From positions 1-64,000 of the forward strand of contig NZ_POQT01000005.1 in assembly GCF_002938435.1 (NCBI RefSeq): a DNA stretch of 64,000 bases, given 5' to 3'. Position numbers and translations under genes: made by a program. The notes under the pieces are model-generated. The model was not told the DNA's origin. It made no database searches and saw only the letters and a program-made list of their open reading frames with translations. Shown here in pieces: positions 46,534 to 54,276 of the stretch. This DNA comes from Blastococcus saxobsidens (GTDB lineage: Bacteria; Actinomycetota; Actinomycetes; Mycobacteriales; Geodermatophilaceae). Within the stretch, counting starts at the first letter, position 1, and each line of letters begins with the position of its first letter.

Positions 46534-47352
46534 GTGCCCGGACCGACCCCTGCACCCGAGGTCATGCCCGGTGCCGAGCCGTTCTCCTTCCCCGGTGGGA
46601 GCGGTCCGGAGGGTCGCACCGGCGTGCTGCTCGTGCACGGCTTCACCGGGACGCCGATGAGCATGCGGCCCTGGGGCGAGCACCTGGCCGCCGAGGGCTT
46701 CTCGGTCAGCTGCCCGCTGCTGCCGGGGCACGGCACCCACTGGCAGGACTGCAACGGCAGCTCCCACGACCAGTGGACCGGCACCGTGGAGCACGCCTTC
46801 GACGAGCTCGCCGCCGTCTGCGACCGGGTGTTCGTCGCCGGGCTGTCGATGGGCGGCACGCTGGCCACCCGGCTGGCCGAGGTGCGCCCGGACGACGTGG
46901 CGGGCCTGCTCCTGGTCAACCCGGCGCTGCTCACCCAGCGGCTGGACGCCAAGCTGCTGCCCCTGATCGCCCGCCTCTCCGGGAGCTGGGCGCCGATCGC
47001 CAGCGACATCAAGAAGCCCGGCGTGACAGAGCTGGCCTACCCCAGGCTCCCGACGCGGGCGATGCTGCAGCTGCGCGGGCTGTGGGCCGTCACCCGGGCC
47101 GAGCTGCCCCGCGTCACCGCGCCGACGATCGTCTTCCACAGCGCCGAGGACCACGTCGTGGAGCCGGTGAACAGCACCGTGCTGCTCGACGGCATCTCCA
47201 GCGACGACACCGAGGAGGTCGTGCTGCGGGACAGCTACCACGTGGCCACGCTCGACAACGACGCCCCGCTCATCTTCACCCGCTCCGCCGAGTGGATCCG
47301 GGCCCACGTGCGCGCCGCGGAGACCGACGCGCCACCGGCCGACCACCGGTGA
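46534..47352 (+). CDS. Carboxylesterase / monoacylglycerol lipase-like hydrolase
   Basis: A 272-residue alpha/beta hydrolase of the Est30/carboxylesterase group: GVLLVHGFTGTPMSMRPWGEHLA (oxyanion loop), LLPGHGTHWQD, FVAGLSMGGTLATRLAE (Ser), Asp in VFHSAEDHVVEP, and His in LRDSYHVATLDND. Relatives hydrolyse short acyl esters or monoacylglycerol. GGAGGAA precedes GTG 46534. It diverges from plsC and overlaps a membrane-protein gene by 4 bp. Confidence 0.9.
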   Translation: MPGPTPAPEVMPGAEPFSFPGGSGPEGRTGVLLVHGFTGTPMSMRPWGEHLAAEGFSVSCPLLPGHGTHWQDCNGSSHDQWTGTVEHAFDELAAVCDRVFVAGLSMGGTLATRLAEVRPDDVAGLLLVNPALLTQRLDAKLLPLIARLSGSWAPIASDIKKPGVTELAYPRLPTRAMLQLRGLWAVTRAELPRVTAPTIVFHSAEDHVVEPVNSTVLLDGISSDDTEEVVLRDSYHVATLDNDAPLIFTRSAEWIRAHVRAAETDAPPADHR

Positions 47353-48032
47353 CCGAGCGACGCGGACGCGGCCGCCGCGACAACGGCCTCGAGGCGACCC
47401 TGTGGAGCCCCGTGCGCGACGTCGACCCGCGGGTCGGCGAGCACCTGCTCGACGTGCTCGAGGCGGCGGGGATCGCCGCCTACCTGGAGCCGGCCGCGGA
47501 CGTGGCGCCCTACACCCGGTCGGTGTTCCTGCCCAGCCCGCCGTCGGACCGGCTGTTCGTCGACCGGGCCCGCCACACGGAGGCCCGCGGGCTGGTCGAC
47601 CAGTACGCCGACGAGCACCCCACCCGGCCCCGGCCGGAACGACGCCTCCCCCGTCAGGACGTCGACCAGGACGCCGAGTGGCAGCGGATCGTGGCCGCCT
47701 TCGAGGCCGAGCACGGCCGCACGGTGCTCGACGAGCAGCCCTCCGACGCCCCTGTCCCGCCGCCGGCCGAGGTGCCCGTCCTCGACCGGCCCGACGAGCA
47801 CTACGAGCCGCCCCCGCCGCCGCCGCTGCCCGTGCCCGCGCCGGCCGTGCTGTACGCGGTCCTGCTCGTGCTCACCGGCGTGCTGCTCATCGGCGCCCCC
47901 GGGGTGATCGGCCTCTCGGGTGACGCAGGGCTGGTGCTGGGCGTCGCCGTCGTCGCCGGCGGGGCGGCCGTGCTCGTCTCCCGCATGCGCGACAGGTCCG
48001 CCGACGACGGGGACGACGGCGCGGTCGTGTAG
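47349..48032 (+). CDS. Hypothetical protein with C-terminal membrane hairpin
   Basis: A 227-residue protein. The soluble half has LWSPVRDVDPRVGEHLLDVLEAAGIAAYLEP, a pattern found in actinobacterial proteins of unknown function. A Pro-rich linker (YEPPPPPPLPVP) leads to two C-terminal hydrophobic helices (AVLYAVLLVLTGVLLIGAPG and AGLVLGVAVVAGGAAVLV) and an acidic tail. The GTG overlaps the esterase stop. It is probably a membrane-tethered regulator or assembly factor, but no function can be named. Confidence 0.7.
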   Translation: MTERRGRGRRDNGLEATLWSPVRDVDPRVGEHLLDVLEAAGIAAYLEPAADVAPYTRSVFLPSPPSDRLFVDRARHTEARGLVDQYADEHPTRPRPERRLPRQDVDQDAEWQRIVAAFEAEHGRTVLDEQPSDAPVPPPAEVPVLDRPDEHYEPPPPPPLPVPAPAVLYAVLLVLTGVLLIGAPGVIGLSGDAGLVLGVAVVAGGAAVLVSRMRDRSADDGDDGAVV

Positions 48033-48048
48033 CCCCCGGCCGGAGGGC

Positions 48049-48054
48049 TACGGT
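48049..48054 (+). promoter_or_regulatory. -10 box before the TIGR00300 gene
   Basis: TACGGT, 7 nt before GTG 48062. GGAGGG at 48042-48047 would instead suit GTG 48053, so two start modes compete. Confidence 0.35.
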
Positions 48055-49294
48055 GCGCGCCGTGAGCAGCCTCACCGCCGTCGTCACCCTCACCGGCCAC
48101 CTCATGGACACCGGCATCCTCGCCCGCGTCCTGGACGACGTGCTGGAGTACGGCGGCGACTACCGGATCACCAGCCTGGAGCTCGGCAGGGAGCACGAGG
48201 ACGAGTCCACGGCCCTGATCGAGGTGCGCGCCGGGGAGGCCGAGCGGCTCGACCGCATCCTCATGCGGGTCCAGGTCCACGGAGCCAACCCCGTGGACCC
48301 GGGCACGGCCGGCACCCGGCCCGCACCGGCCGACGGGGTCTTCCCCGACGACTTCTACTCGACCACCAACCTGGACACGCTGGTGCGCCTGGATGGCGAG
48401 TGGGTGCGGGTCCGGCGCCCGGAGATGGACTGCGGGCTGGTCGTCCGGCAGGAGGACGGGCGCACGGTCGTCGACACGGTGCCGGTGAGCGACGTCCGGG
48501 CCGGCGACGCCGTCGTCTGCGGCGCCTCGGGGGTCCGGGTGGAGCTGCCGCCGGCCGCGCCGAAGGGCAGCGACGACGACTTCGGCTTCATGAACTCCGC
48601 GGTGTCGAGCGAGAAGCCGCAGGCGCTGCTGGTCCGGCAGATCGCCGAGCGGATGCGCGAGGTCGAGGCCGAGGGCAGGCGGATCCTCTGGGTCGGTGGC
48701 CCGGCGGTGGTGCACACCGGCGCTGCACCGGCGATGGTGCGCCTGGTCCGGGCGGGCTACGTCGACGTCCTCTTCGCCGGGAACGCGCTGGCCACCCACG
48801 ACATCGAGTCGGCGCTGTTCGGCACCTCCCTCGGCGTGGACCTGGCCAAGGGGTCGGGGGTGCCGCACGGCCACGAGCACCACATCCGGGCGATCAACAC
48901 GATCCGGGCCGCGGGATCGATCCGGGCCGCCGTCGACTCCGGCGTCCTGGGCGGCGGCGTCATGCACGCCATGGTCGAGGCGGGCAAGCCGTTCGTGCTG
49001 GTCGGCTCCGTGCGCGACGACGGGCCGCTGCCCGACGTGCACACCGACGTCATCGAGGGCCAGCGGGCGATGCGGGCCGAGCTGCACGACGTCGGCTTCG
49101 TGATCATGGTCGCCACGATGCTGCACTCCATCGCGACGGGGAACCTCCTGCCGGCGTCCGTCCCGCTGGTGTGCGTGGACATCAACCCGGCCACGGTCAC
49201 CAAGCTCGCCGACCGCGGCAGCGCCCAGGCCATGGGCATCGTGACCGACATCGGCCTGTTCCTGGAGCAGCTCGCCCGCGAGCTCGCTGGGTGA
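48053..49294 (+). CDS. TIGR00300 / LOR-SDH family protein (ornithine cyclodeaminase-like)
   Basis: A 413-residue protein with an N-terminal LOR/SDH domain (LTGHLMDTGILARVLDDVLEYGGDYRI; LELGREHEDESTALIEV) and the C-terminal TIGR00300 domain: GFMNSAVSSEKPQALLV, RRILWVGGPAVVHTGAAPAMVRLVRAGYVDVLFAGNALATHDIE, HEHHIRAINTIRAAGS. The same domain occurs in the archaeal ornithine cyclodeaminase and in cyanobacterial AgrE/ArgZ. The N-terminal guanidine-modifying domain of AgrE/ArgZ is absent. NAD-dependent conversion of ornithine to proline is the best guess. GTG 48062 is an alternative start. Confidence 0.8.
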   Translation: MRAVSSLTAVVTLTGHLMDTGILARVLDDVLEYGGDYRITSLELGREHEDESTALIEVRAGEAERLDRILMRVQVHGANPVDPGTAGTRPAPADGVFPDDFYSTTNLDTLVRLDGEWVRVRRPEMDCGLVVRQEDGRTVVDTVPVSDVRAGDAVVCGASGVRVELPPAAPKGSDDDFGFMNSAVSSEKPQALLVRQIAERMREVEAEGRRILWVGGPAVVHTGAAPAMVRLVRAGYVDVLFAGNALATHDIESALFGTSLGVDLAKGSGVPHGHEHHIRAINTIRAAGSIRAAVDSGVLGGGVMHAMVEAGKPFVLVGSVRDDGPLPDVHTDVIEGQRAMRAELHDVGFVIMVATMLHSIATGNLLPASVPLVCVDINPATVTKLADRGSAQAMGIVTDIGLFLEQLARELAG

Positions 49295-49304
49295 CGTGCC
49301 GGGT

Positions 49305-49358
49305 GGCCCCGTCCAGAGGCTCGCCGCGAGCTTGCGAGGGGTGAGGGGGACGGGGTCC
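49305..49358. repeat. Intergenic repeat, copy A (54 bp)
   Basis: Begins GGCCCCGTCC and ends GGACGGGGTCC, so the ends pair (CCCCGTCC/GGACGGGG). The core contains GCTCG-CCG-CGAGC. It is the reverse complement of copy B with few changes. It lies 10 bp after the TIGR00300 stop and 2 bp from the glk stop, where it could terminate both convergent genes. Confidence 0.8.
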
Positions 49359-49360
49359 TT

Positions 49361-50347
49361 CTACTCGCCCTCGGCCACGGCCTTCCGCACGAGGTCGGCG
49401 GCGCCGACGATGCCGGCCTGGGCGCCGAGCGCCGCGGCCACCACCCGTGGCCCGGGGCGGAAGCCTCGGCCGGGCAGCGCGCGGTCCAGCCGCTCCCGGG
49501 CCGGGCGCAGCACCATCTCGCCGAGCACGCTCACCCCGCCGCCGATCACCACGACCTCCGGGTCGAGCGCCGCGGCGAGGTCGGCGATGCCCTGGCCCAG
49601 CCAGTAGCCGACCTCCGTCACCAGCTCGAGGGCCAGCGGGTCGCCGTCGTAGGCCGCGCGGGCCACGTGCTCGCCGGTGAGCCGCTCGGGTTCGCAGTCC
49701 ACCCGCTCCAGCAGCAGCGCGGCCGCCGCGGGCGAGGTGCGCGCGACCTCGCGCGCGGTCTGGCCGAGGGCCGTGCCGCTGGCGTACTGCTCCCAGCAGC
49801 CGCGGTTGCCGCACGCGCACAGCCGCCCGTCGGGGACGACGCGCATGTGCCCCCACTCCCCCGCCACGCCGTGCGAGCCGCGGCGCAGGCGGCCGTCGAG
49901 GACGATCCCGCCGCCGATCCCCGTGCCCAGGGTGATCATCAGGGCGAGGTCGCTGCCCTGCGCCGCGCCGTAGCGGTACTCCGCCCACGCGGCCGCGTCC
50001 GCGTCGTTGCCCACCCACAGCGGCCGCTGCAGCCGCGCGCCGAGGTCCTTGCGCAGCGTCGAGTTGCGCCACGCCAGGTGCGGGCTGAACAGCACCGTGT
50101 CGCCGGTCCGGTCGAACCAGCCCGCGGCGCCGACGCCGACGCCGACCAGCTCGCCGTCGTGCGCGCCGGCGAGCTCCTCCACCACGGCGGCGATCGCGTC
50201 CTCGGTGTCGCTGACCGAGGCCCCGGGGGTGGCCCGGCGCGCGGTTTCCAGGATCGTGCCGTCCGGCGACACCACCCCACCGGCGACCTTGGTGCCGCCG
50301 ATGTCGATGCCGAGCGCGGGCAGCTCCCGCACGTCAGCGGGGGTCAC
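49361..50347 (-). CDS. glk: ROK family glucokinase
   Basis: A 328-residue ROK sugar kinase: LGIDIGGTKVAGGVV (ATP loop), WVGNDADAAAWAEYRYGAA, LGTGIGGGIVLDGRLRRGSHGVAGEWGHM, and the zinc motif CACGNRGCWEQYASG (C-x-C-G-x2-G-C-x-E). It phosphorylates glucose with ATP. In streptomycetes the orthologue GlkA is also needed for carbon catabolite repression and lies beside similar partner genes. Its start overlaps the small Cys-containing gene by 4 bp; it ends the SRPBCC-ATPase-small protein-glk operon. Confidence 0.92.
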   Translation of the reverse strand: MTPADVRELPALGIDIGGTKVAGGVVSPDGTILETARRATPGASVSDTEDAIAAVVEELAGAHDGELVGVGVGAAGWFDRTGDTVLFSPHLAWRNSTLRKDLGARLQRPLWVGNDADAAAWAEYRYGAAQGSDLALMITLGTGIGGGIVLDGRLRRGSHGVAGEWGHMRVVPDGRLCACGNRGCWEQYASGTALGQTAREVARTSPAAAALLLERVDCEPERLTGEHVARAAYDGDPLALELVTEVGYWLGQGIADLAAALDPEVVVIGGGVSVLGEMVLRPARERLDRALPGRGFRPGPRVVAAALGAQAGIVGAADLVRKAVAEGE

Positions 50348-50655
50348 GCGATGTCGATCCGCTGGGCCGGCGGCGGCTCCTGCGCCTCGGCGACGACGTC
50401 GTCCGCCGCGTCCGGCGCCGGCTGCGCCACGTCCGCGGCGAACGCCCGCAGCGCGGCCGCGGCGGTGGTGAGCACGTCGGCCAGGGCGGCGGTGACCTCC
50501 GGACGCTCACCGCGCACGACGGCGGCCGCCTGGCACACCGGGCACCACCGGCAGTCGTTCGCGTGCTCACCGGGCGCGGCGTCGGCCGGCTCGGGACCGC
50601 GGACGGCGTCCAGCAGGCGCCGGGCCTGCTCGAACCAGTCGGCTCCGGTCGTCAT
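50344..50655 (-). CDS. Small conserved protein with CxxCPxC motif upstream of glk
   Basis: A 103-residue protein: WFEQARRLLDAVRG, then a Cys cluster NDCRWCPVCQAAAVVRGERPEV (C-x2-C-P-x-C), a helix that continues the fold and an acidic Pro-rich tail. Similar small proteins lie between the ArsA-like ATPase and the ROK kinase in many actinobacteria; their function is not established. Three Cys and neighbouring His/Asp could bind a metal. It overlaps both flanking genes by 4 bp. Confidence 0.75.
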   Translation of the reverse strand: MTTGADWFEQARRLLDAVRGPEPADAAPGEHANDCRWCPVCQAAAVVRGERPEVTAALADVLTTAAAALRAFAADVAQPAPDAADDVVAEAQEPPPAQRIDIA

Positions 50656-51800
50656 GAGGTCCTCCCCTCGGCGGCCAGGAGGTCGGCCGGCCACTGCTGC
50701 GGATCCGGTCGGAAGCTGACCTCGAGCCGCGCCTGCGCCGTCCCGGGGTCGGCCAGCCTCCCCCCGGTCACCTCGCACCGGCGCAGCAGCGAGTCCAGCC
50801 GCAGCGAGCGCCGATCCTCCCCCACGCCCACCACGAGGTCATCGCCCCACCGGGTCAGGGACACCTGGGACCGCTCGGCGAAGGGCAACGGAACCGTCAG
50901 CTCCCACCCCATCGCGCCACGCCGGGGCCCGGGAGCGGGCGGCCCGCCGGCCGGCGGGAGGTCGAGACCGCCGAGCAGGTCCAGCGCACCCGCCGGGTCG
51001 TCCGGGCTCCCGGCGTCCTCCGGGACGGCGTGCACGGGGGCGAGCTCGGCCAGGCCGGCGAGGGCGGCGTCCTGGTCGGCGGCCCGCCGCTCCCACCAGC
51101 TGCCCGTGCCGCCGGCGGGGAGCACCCGGGCGAGGACCGCGGCGGGCCGCAGCCCGTGCAGGCCCAGGACCGTCGTCGCCCCGCGCAGGGCGGCCACCGC
51201 GGAACCGCGGGCCGGGGCGGTGAGCCAGACGGCGGTACCGGCCGGACCGGCCAGCCGGTCGCGGGCCAGCAGCCCCTCGACCACGGGGAGGGCGGCCAGC
51301 GCCGCGTCGAGCGGACCTGCCTTGGCCGCACCGGAACCCACCGCCGCCCTGCGCACGGCGGCCAGCGCGCGCACCGTGGGCGGGAGCGCCACCCCGGTCC
51401 ACCAGCGCAGCGCGGCCGGCAGGGCGACGAGGCCCAAGCCGTCGCGCAGCGGCCCCGCGTCGACCACGACGAGGTCGGCCTGCGCCTCGGCCAGTGCAGC
51501 GAGCAGCGCGAGCTCCTCCGTCCCCGGCACCGGGACGACGGAGGTGACCGGCGGCAGCGTCAGGTGCGGGAGCAGCCCGGCGAGCGCCCCCGCGTGCGCG
51601 CCCCACAGATCGGCCACCGCCCGGGGGCCGGCGATCCGGCGGACCTCGAGCCCGGGCTCGTCGCCGAGGCCCTCGACCGGGGACGCCTGCCGGGTGAGCA
51701 GCAGCGTCGACCGGCCCGAGCGGGCGGACCTGAGGGCGGCCGCGGCGGCGATCGTGGAGGAACCGGCACCGCCGGTGCCGGTGACGAGCAGGGTGCGCAC
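50652..51800 (-). CDS. ArsA/GET3-like ATPase with degenerate P-loop
   Basis: A 382-residue protein with the fold pattern of ArsA/GET3 ATPases: LLVTGTGGAGSSTIAAAAAL at the N-terminus, ADLVVVDAGPLRDGLGLVALPAALRWW as switch/Walker B, and a C-terminal beta-rich half (GWELTVPLPFAERSQVSL...DLVVGVGEDRRSLRLD). Both lysines of the deviant Walker A (KGGxGK-S/T) are missing (TGGAGSS), so ATP hydrolysis is doubtful. It lies 4 bp downstream of the SRPBCC gene and corresponds in position to M. tuberculosis Rv2184c. Confidence 0.8.
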   Translation of the reverse strand: MRTLLVTGTGGAGSSTIAAAAALRSARSGRSTLLLTRQASPVEGLGDEPGLEVRRIAGPRAVADLWGAHAGALAGLLPHLTLPPVTSVVPVPGTEELALLAALAEAQADLVVVDAGPLRDGLGLVALPAALRWWTGVALPPTVRALAAVRRAAVGSGAAKAGPLDAALAALPVVEGLLARDRLAGPAGTAVWLTAPARGSAVAALRGATTVLGLHGLRPAAVLARVLPAGGTGSWWERRAADQDAALAGLAELAPVHAVPEDAGSPDDPAGALDLLGGLDLPPAGGPPAPGPRRGAMGWELTVPLPFAERSQVSLTRWGDDLVVGVGEDRRSLRLDSLLRRCEVTGGRLADPGTAQARLEVSFRPDPQQWPADLLAAEGRTS

Positions 51801-51804
51801 CCGC

Positions 51805-52236
51805 TCAGCCCTCGACGCGCTTCTTGAGCTCCTTGAGCGCGGTGTCGAGGATGACCTTCTCCGCCTTGCGCTTGATCATGCCCAGCATCGGGATCGAGAG
51901 GTCGATGGTGATCGAGTAGGTCACCTCGGTGCGGCCGCCCTCCTCGCTGAGCGTGTAGGAGCCCTCCTGCCGCTTCTGCATCTGGCCCTTGACGAGCGTC
52001 CAGGAGACGCGGCGGTCGTCGTCCCACGTGTACTCCAGGACGTAGTCGTCCTTGACCGCACCGGCGTCGAGCACGAAGTGCACGCGGCGGGCCCGCCCGT
52101 CCTCGCCGGTCTCCAGCACCTCCACCTTCTTGGCGGCGGAGACCCACTGCGGGTACGAGGGGAAGTCGGCGACGACCTCCATGACCTGGGACGCGGGCGC
52201 CTCGACGAGGATCGACTGGGTGGACTGGTCCGCCAT
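51805..52236 (-). CDS. SRPBCC family (polyketide cyclase/START-like) protein
   Basis: A 143-residue helix-grip protein: SILVEAPASQVMEVVADFPSYPQWV, the typical opening, then VHFVLDAGAVKDDYVLEYTWDDDRRVSW and a C-terminal long helix KAEKVILDTALKELKKRVEG. It resembles M. tuberculosis Rv2185c (TB16.3), which binds hydrophobic ligands, perhaps fatty acids. It heads the operon leading to glk and diverges from fadD. TAGCCT 7 nt before the ATG marks a leaderless start. Confidence 0.9.
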   Translation of the reverse strand: MADQSTQSILVEAPASQVMEVVADFPSYPQWVSAAKKVEVLETGEDGRARRVHFVLDAGAVKDDYVLEYTWDDDRRVSWTLVKGQMQKRQEGSYTLSEEGGRTEVTYSITIDLSIPMLGMIKRKAEKVILDTALKELKKRVEG

Positions 52237-52243
52237 GGGCAGC

Positions 52244-52249
52244 AGGCTA
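52244..52249 (-). promoter_or_regulatory. -10 box of the SRPBCC-glk operon
   Basis: Minus-strand TAGCCT, 7 nt before ATG 52236, consistent with leaderless transcription. Confidence 0.5.
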
Positions 52250-52315
52250 GCCGCTCCGGGACCACCGGGAGGGCCGGGGCGCAGCGCTGGGCTACTCCCC
52301 GGTAGCAGGAGCCGT

Positions 52316-52321
52316 TAGATT
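52316..52321 (+). promoter_or_regulatory. -10 box of fadD
   Basis: TAGATT, about 70 nt before GTG 52392, which has its own GGAGGAGAGG. fadD therefore has a leader, unlike its leaderless divergent neighbour. Confidence 0.45.
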
Positions 52322-52391
52322 GACGCCGACGTCCCCAGGTCGGGGTCGCGGGCGACGGTGCCCGGCGACGGCCGGGGAGGAGAGGACCGGC

Positions 52392-54185
52392 GTGCGCGAG
52401 TTCAGCATTCCAGCGACCTACCAGGTCGAGGCCGACGCGGCCCTGACCGACATGCTCACCGCAAACGTGACCGACCACGGCGACGAGGTGGGGCTGCGCC
52501 GTCAGGTGGACGGCCGGTGGACCGACGTCACCTGGCAGCAGTTCGGGGACGAGGTCCGCGGCGTCGCCAAGGGGCTGATCGCCTCGGGCGTCGCCGCGGG
52601 TGACCGCGTCGCCCTGCAGGCCAAGACCCGGTACGAGTGGACGGTCCTCGACTTCGCCATCTGGACCGCCGGCGCCGCCGTCGTCCCGATCTACGAGACC
52701 TCCAGCGCCGACCAGGTCGCCTGGATCCTGGCCGACTCGGGCGCCACCGCCGCGGTCGTGGAGCGCGACGAGCACGCCGAGGCGATCGCCTCGGTGCGCG
52801 ACCAGGCGCCGGACCTGAAGACCGTGCACGTCATCGACGACGGCGCGATCGACCAGCTCACGGCGGCCGGTGCCGACGTCCCGGACAGCGAGCTGGAGGC
52901 CCGTCGGGCCACGCTGAACGCCGACAGCCTCGCGACGCTGATCTACACCAGCGGCACCACCGGCCGGCCGAAGGGCTGCGAGCTGACGCACGCGAACTTC
53001 CTGTTCGAGATCGGCAACGGCATCACCCTGCTGGACCGCTTCATGGGCGTCCAGGGCTCGCTGCTGCTGTTCATCCCCCTGGCCCACGTGCTGGCCCGCG
53101 TCCTGCAGGTCGGCGCCATCAAGAACCGCACCGTCATCGGGCACACCCCCGACGTCAAGAACCTGGTCGAGGACCTCGGCGAGTTCAAGCCCACCTTCGT
53201 GCTCGCCGTCCCCCGCGTGTTCGAGAAGGTCTACAACCAGGCCAAGGCGAAGGCCGAGGGCGACGGCAAGGGCAAGATCTTCGACAAGGCGGCCCAGGTG
53301 GCCATCGACTGGTCCCGCGCGCAGGACACCGGCGGCGCCGGGCTCGGTCTCAAGCTGCAGCACGCCCTCTTCGACAAGCTCGTCTACGGCAAGCTGCGCG
53401 CCGCGCTCGGTGGCCGGTGCCTCGGCGCCATCTCCGGCGGCGCCCCGCTCGGGGAGCGGCTCGGCCACTTCTACCGGGGCATCGGCGTGACCGTCTTCGA
53501 GGGCTACGGCCTGACCGAGACCACTGCCGCCGCGTCGGTCAACCACGACGACGCCCTGCGCATCGGCACCGTCGGGCGCCCGCTGCCCGGTGTCGAGTTC
53601 CGCATCGCCGAGGACGGCGAGGTGCTCATCAAGGGCGGCATCGTCATGCGCGGCTACTGGCGCAACGAGGACGCCACGAAGGAGGCCATCGACCCCGAGG
53701 GCTTCTTCCACACCGGCGACATCGGCGAGCTGGACGACGACGGCTTCCTGAAGATCACCGGCCGCAAGAAGGAGATCCTCGTGACCGCGGGCGGCAAGAA
53801 CGTCGCCCCGGCCGTCCTCGAGGACCGCATCCGGGCCCACCGCCTCGTGAGCCAGTGCATCGTCGTCGGCGACCAGCGCCCCTACATCGCGGCGCTGATC
53901 ACGCTCGACGAGGAGGCGCTGCCGCAGTGGCTGGAGTCCAAGGGCAAGGACGCCGGCCTCACGCCTTCGCAACTGCGGGAGGACCCCGAGGTCCTCGCCG
54001 AGCTCGACGCCGCGGTGAAGGAGGCGAACAAGGCCGTCTCGCAGGCCGAGGCGATCAAGAAGTTCACGGTCCTGGGCACCGACTTCACCGAGGACAACGG
54101 GATGCTGACGCCGAGCCTGAAGCTGAAGCGGAACGTGGTCATGAAGGAGTTCGGCTCCGAGGTCGACTCGCTGTACGCGCGCTGA
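52392..54185 (+). CDS. fadD15: Long-chain fatty acid-CoA ligase
   Basis: A 597-residue ANL adenylating enzyme: LIYTSGTTGRPKGCELTH (P-loop A3), GGAPLGERLGHFYRGIGVTVFEGYGLTETTAA (A5), FFHTGDIGELDDDGFLKITGRKKE (A7/A8), and the catalytic Lys in LTPSLKLKR. It activates long fatty acids to acyl-CoA. It resembles M. tuberculosis FadD15 (Rv2187) and holds the same place between the SRPBCC gene and pimB'. GTG 52392 has a strong purine-rich ribosome-binding site. Confidence 0.92.
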   Translation: MREFSIPATYQVEADAALTDMLTANVTDHGDEVGLRRQVDGRWTDVTWQQFGDEVRGVAKGLIASGVAAGDRVALQAKTRYEWTVLDFAIWTAGAAVVPIYETSSADQVAWILADSGATAAVVERDEHAEAIASVRDQAPDLKTVHVIDDGAIDQLTAAGADVPDSELEARRATLNADSLATLIYTSGTTGRPKGCELTHANFLFEIGNGITLLDRFMGVQGSLLLFIPLAHVLARVLQVGAIKNRTVIGHTPDVKNLVEDLGEFKPTFVLAVPRVFEKVYNQAKAKAEGDGKGKIFDKAAQVAIDWSRAQDTGGAGLGLKLQHALFDKLVYGKLRAALGGRCLGAISGGAPLGERLGHFYRGIGVTVFEGYGLTETTAAASVNHDDALRIGTVGRPLPGVEFRIAEDGEVLIKGGIVMRGYWRNEDATKEAIDPEGFFHTGDIGELDDDGFLKITGRKKEILVTAGGKNVAPAVLEDRIRAHRLVSQCIVVGDQRPYIAALITLDEEALPQWLESKGKDAGLTPSQLREDPEVLAELDAAVKEANKAVSQAEAIKKFTVLGTDFTEDNGMLTPSLKLKRNVVMKEFGSEVDSLYAR

Positions 54186-54190
54186 AGAAC

Positions 54191-54241
54191 ACCCCCTCCT
54201 CCCCACCCCTCGCACGCTCGGGGCGGGCCCCTGGAGGGGGC
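54191..54241. repeat. Intergenic repeat, copy C (about 51 bp)
   Basis: Same layout as copy B, with outer stem CCCCCTCC (54192-54199) and GGAGGGGG (54233-54240): one pair is switched from G-C to C-G against copies A and B, keeping pairing. It follows the fadD stop by 5 bp. Confidence 0.7.
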
Positions 54242-54244
54242 ACC

Positions 54245-54276
54245 GAGCCCCGTCCCGCACCCGCGGGACGGGGCTC
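54245..54276. terminator. Bidirectional hairpin terminator, fadD/pimB'
   Basis: A perfect 14-bp stem, GAGCCCCGTCCCGC with its complement, and an ACCC loop. It touches the last two bases of the pimB' stop codon and follows copy C of the repeat. Confidence 0.8.
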
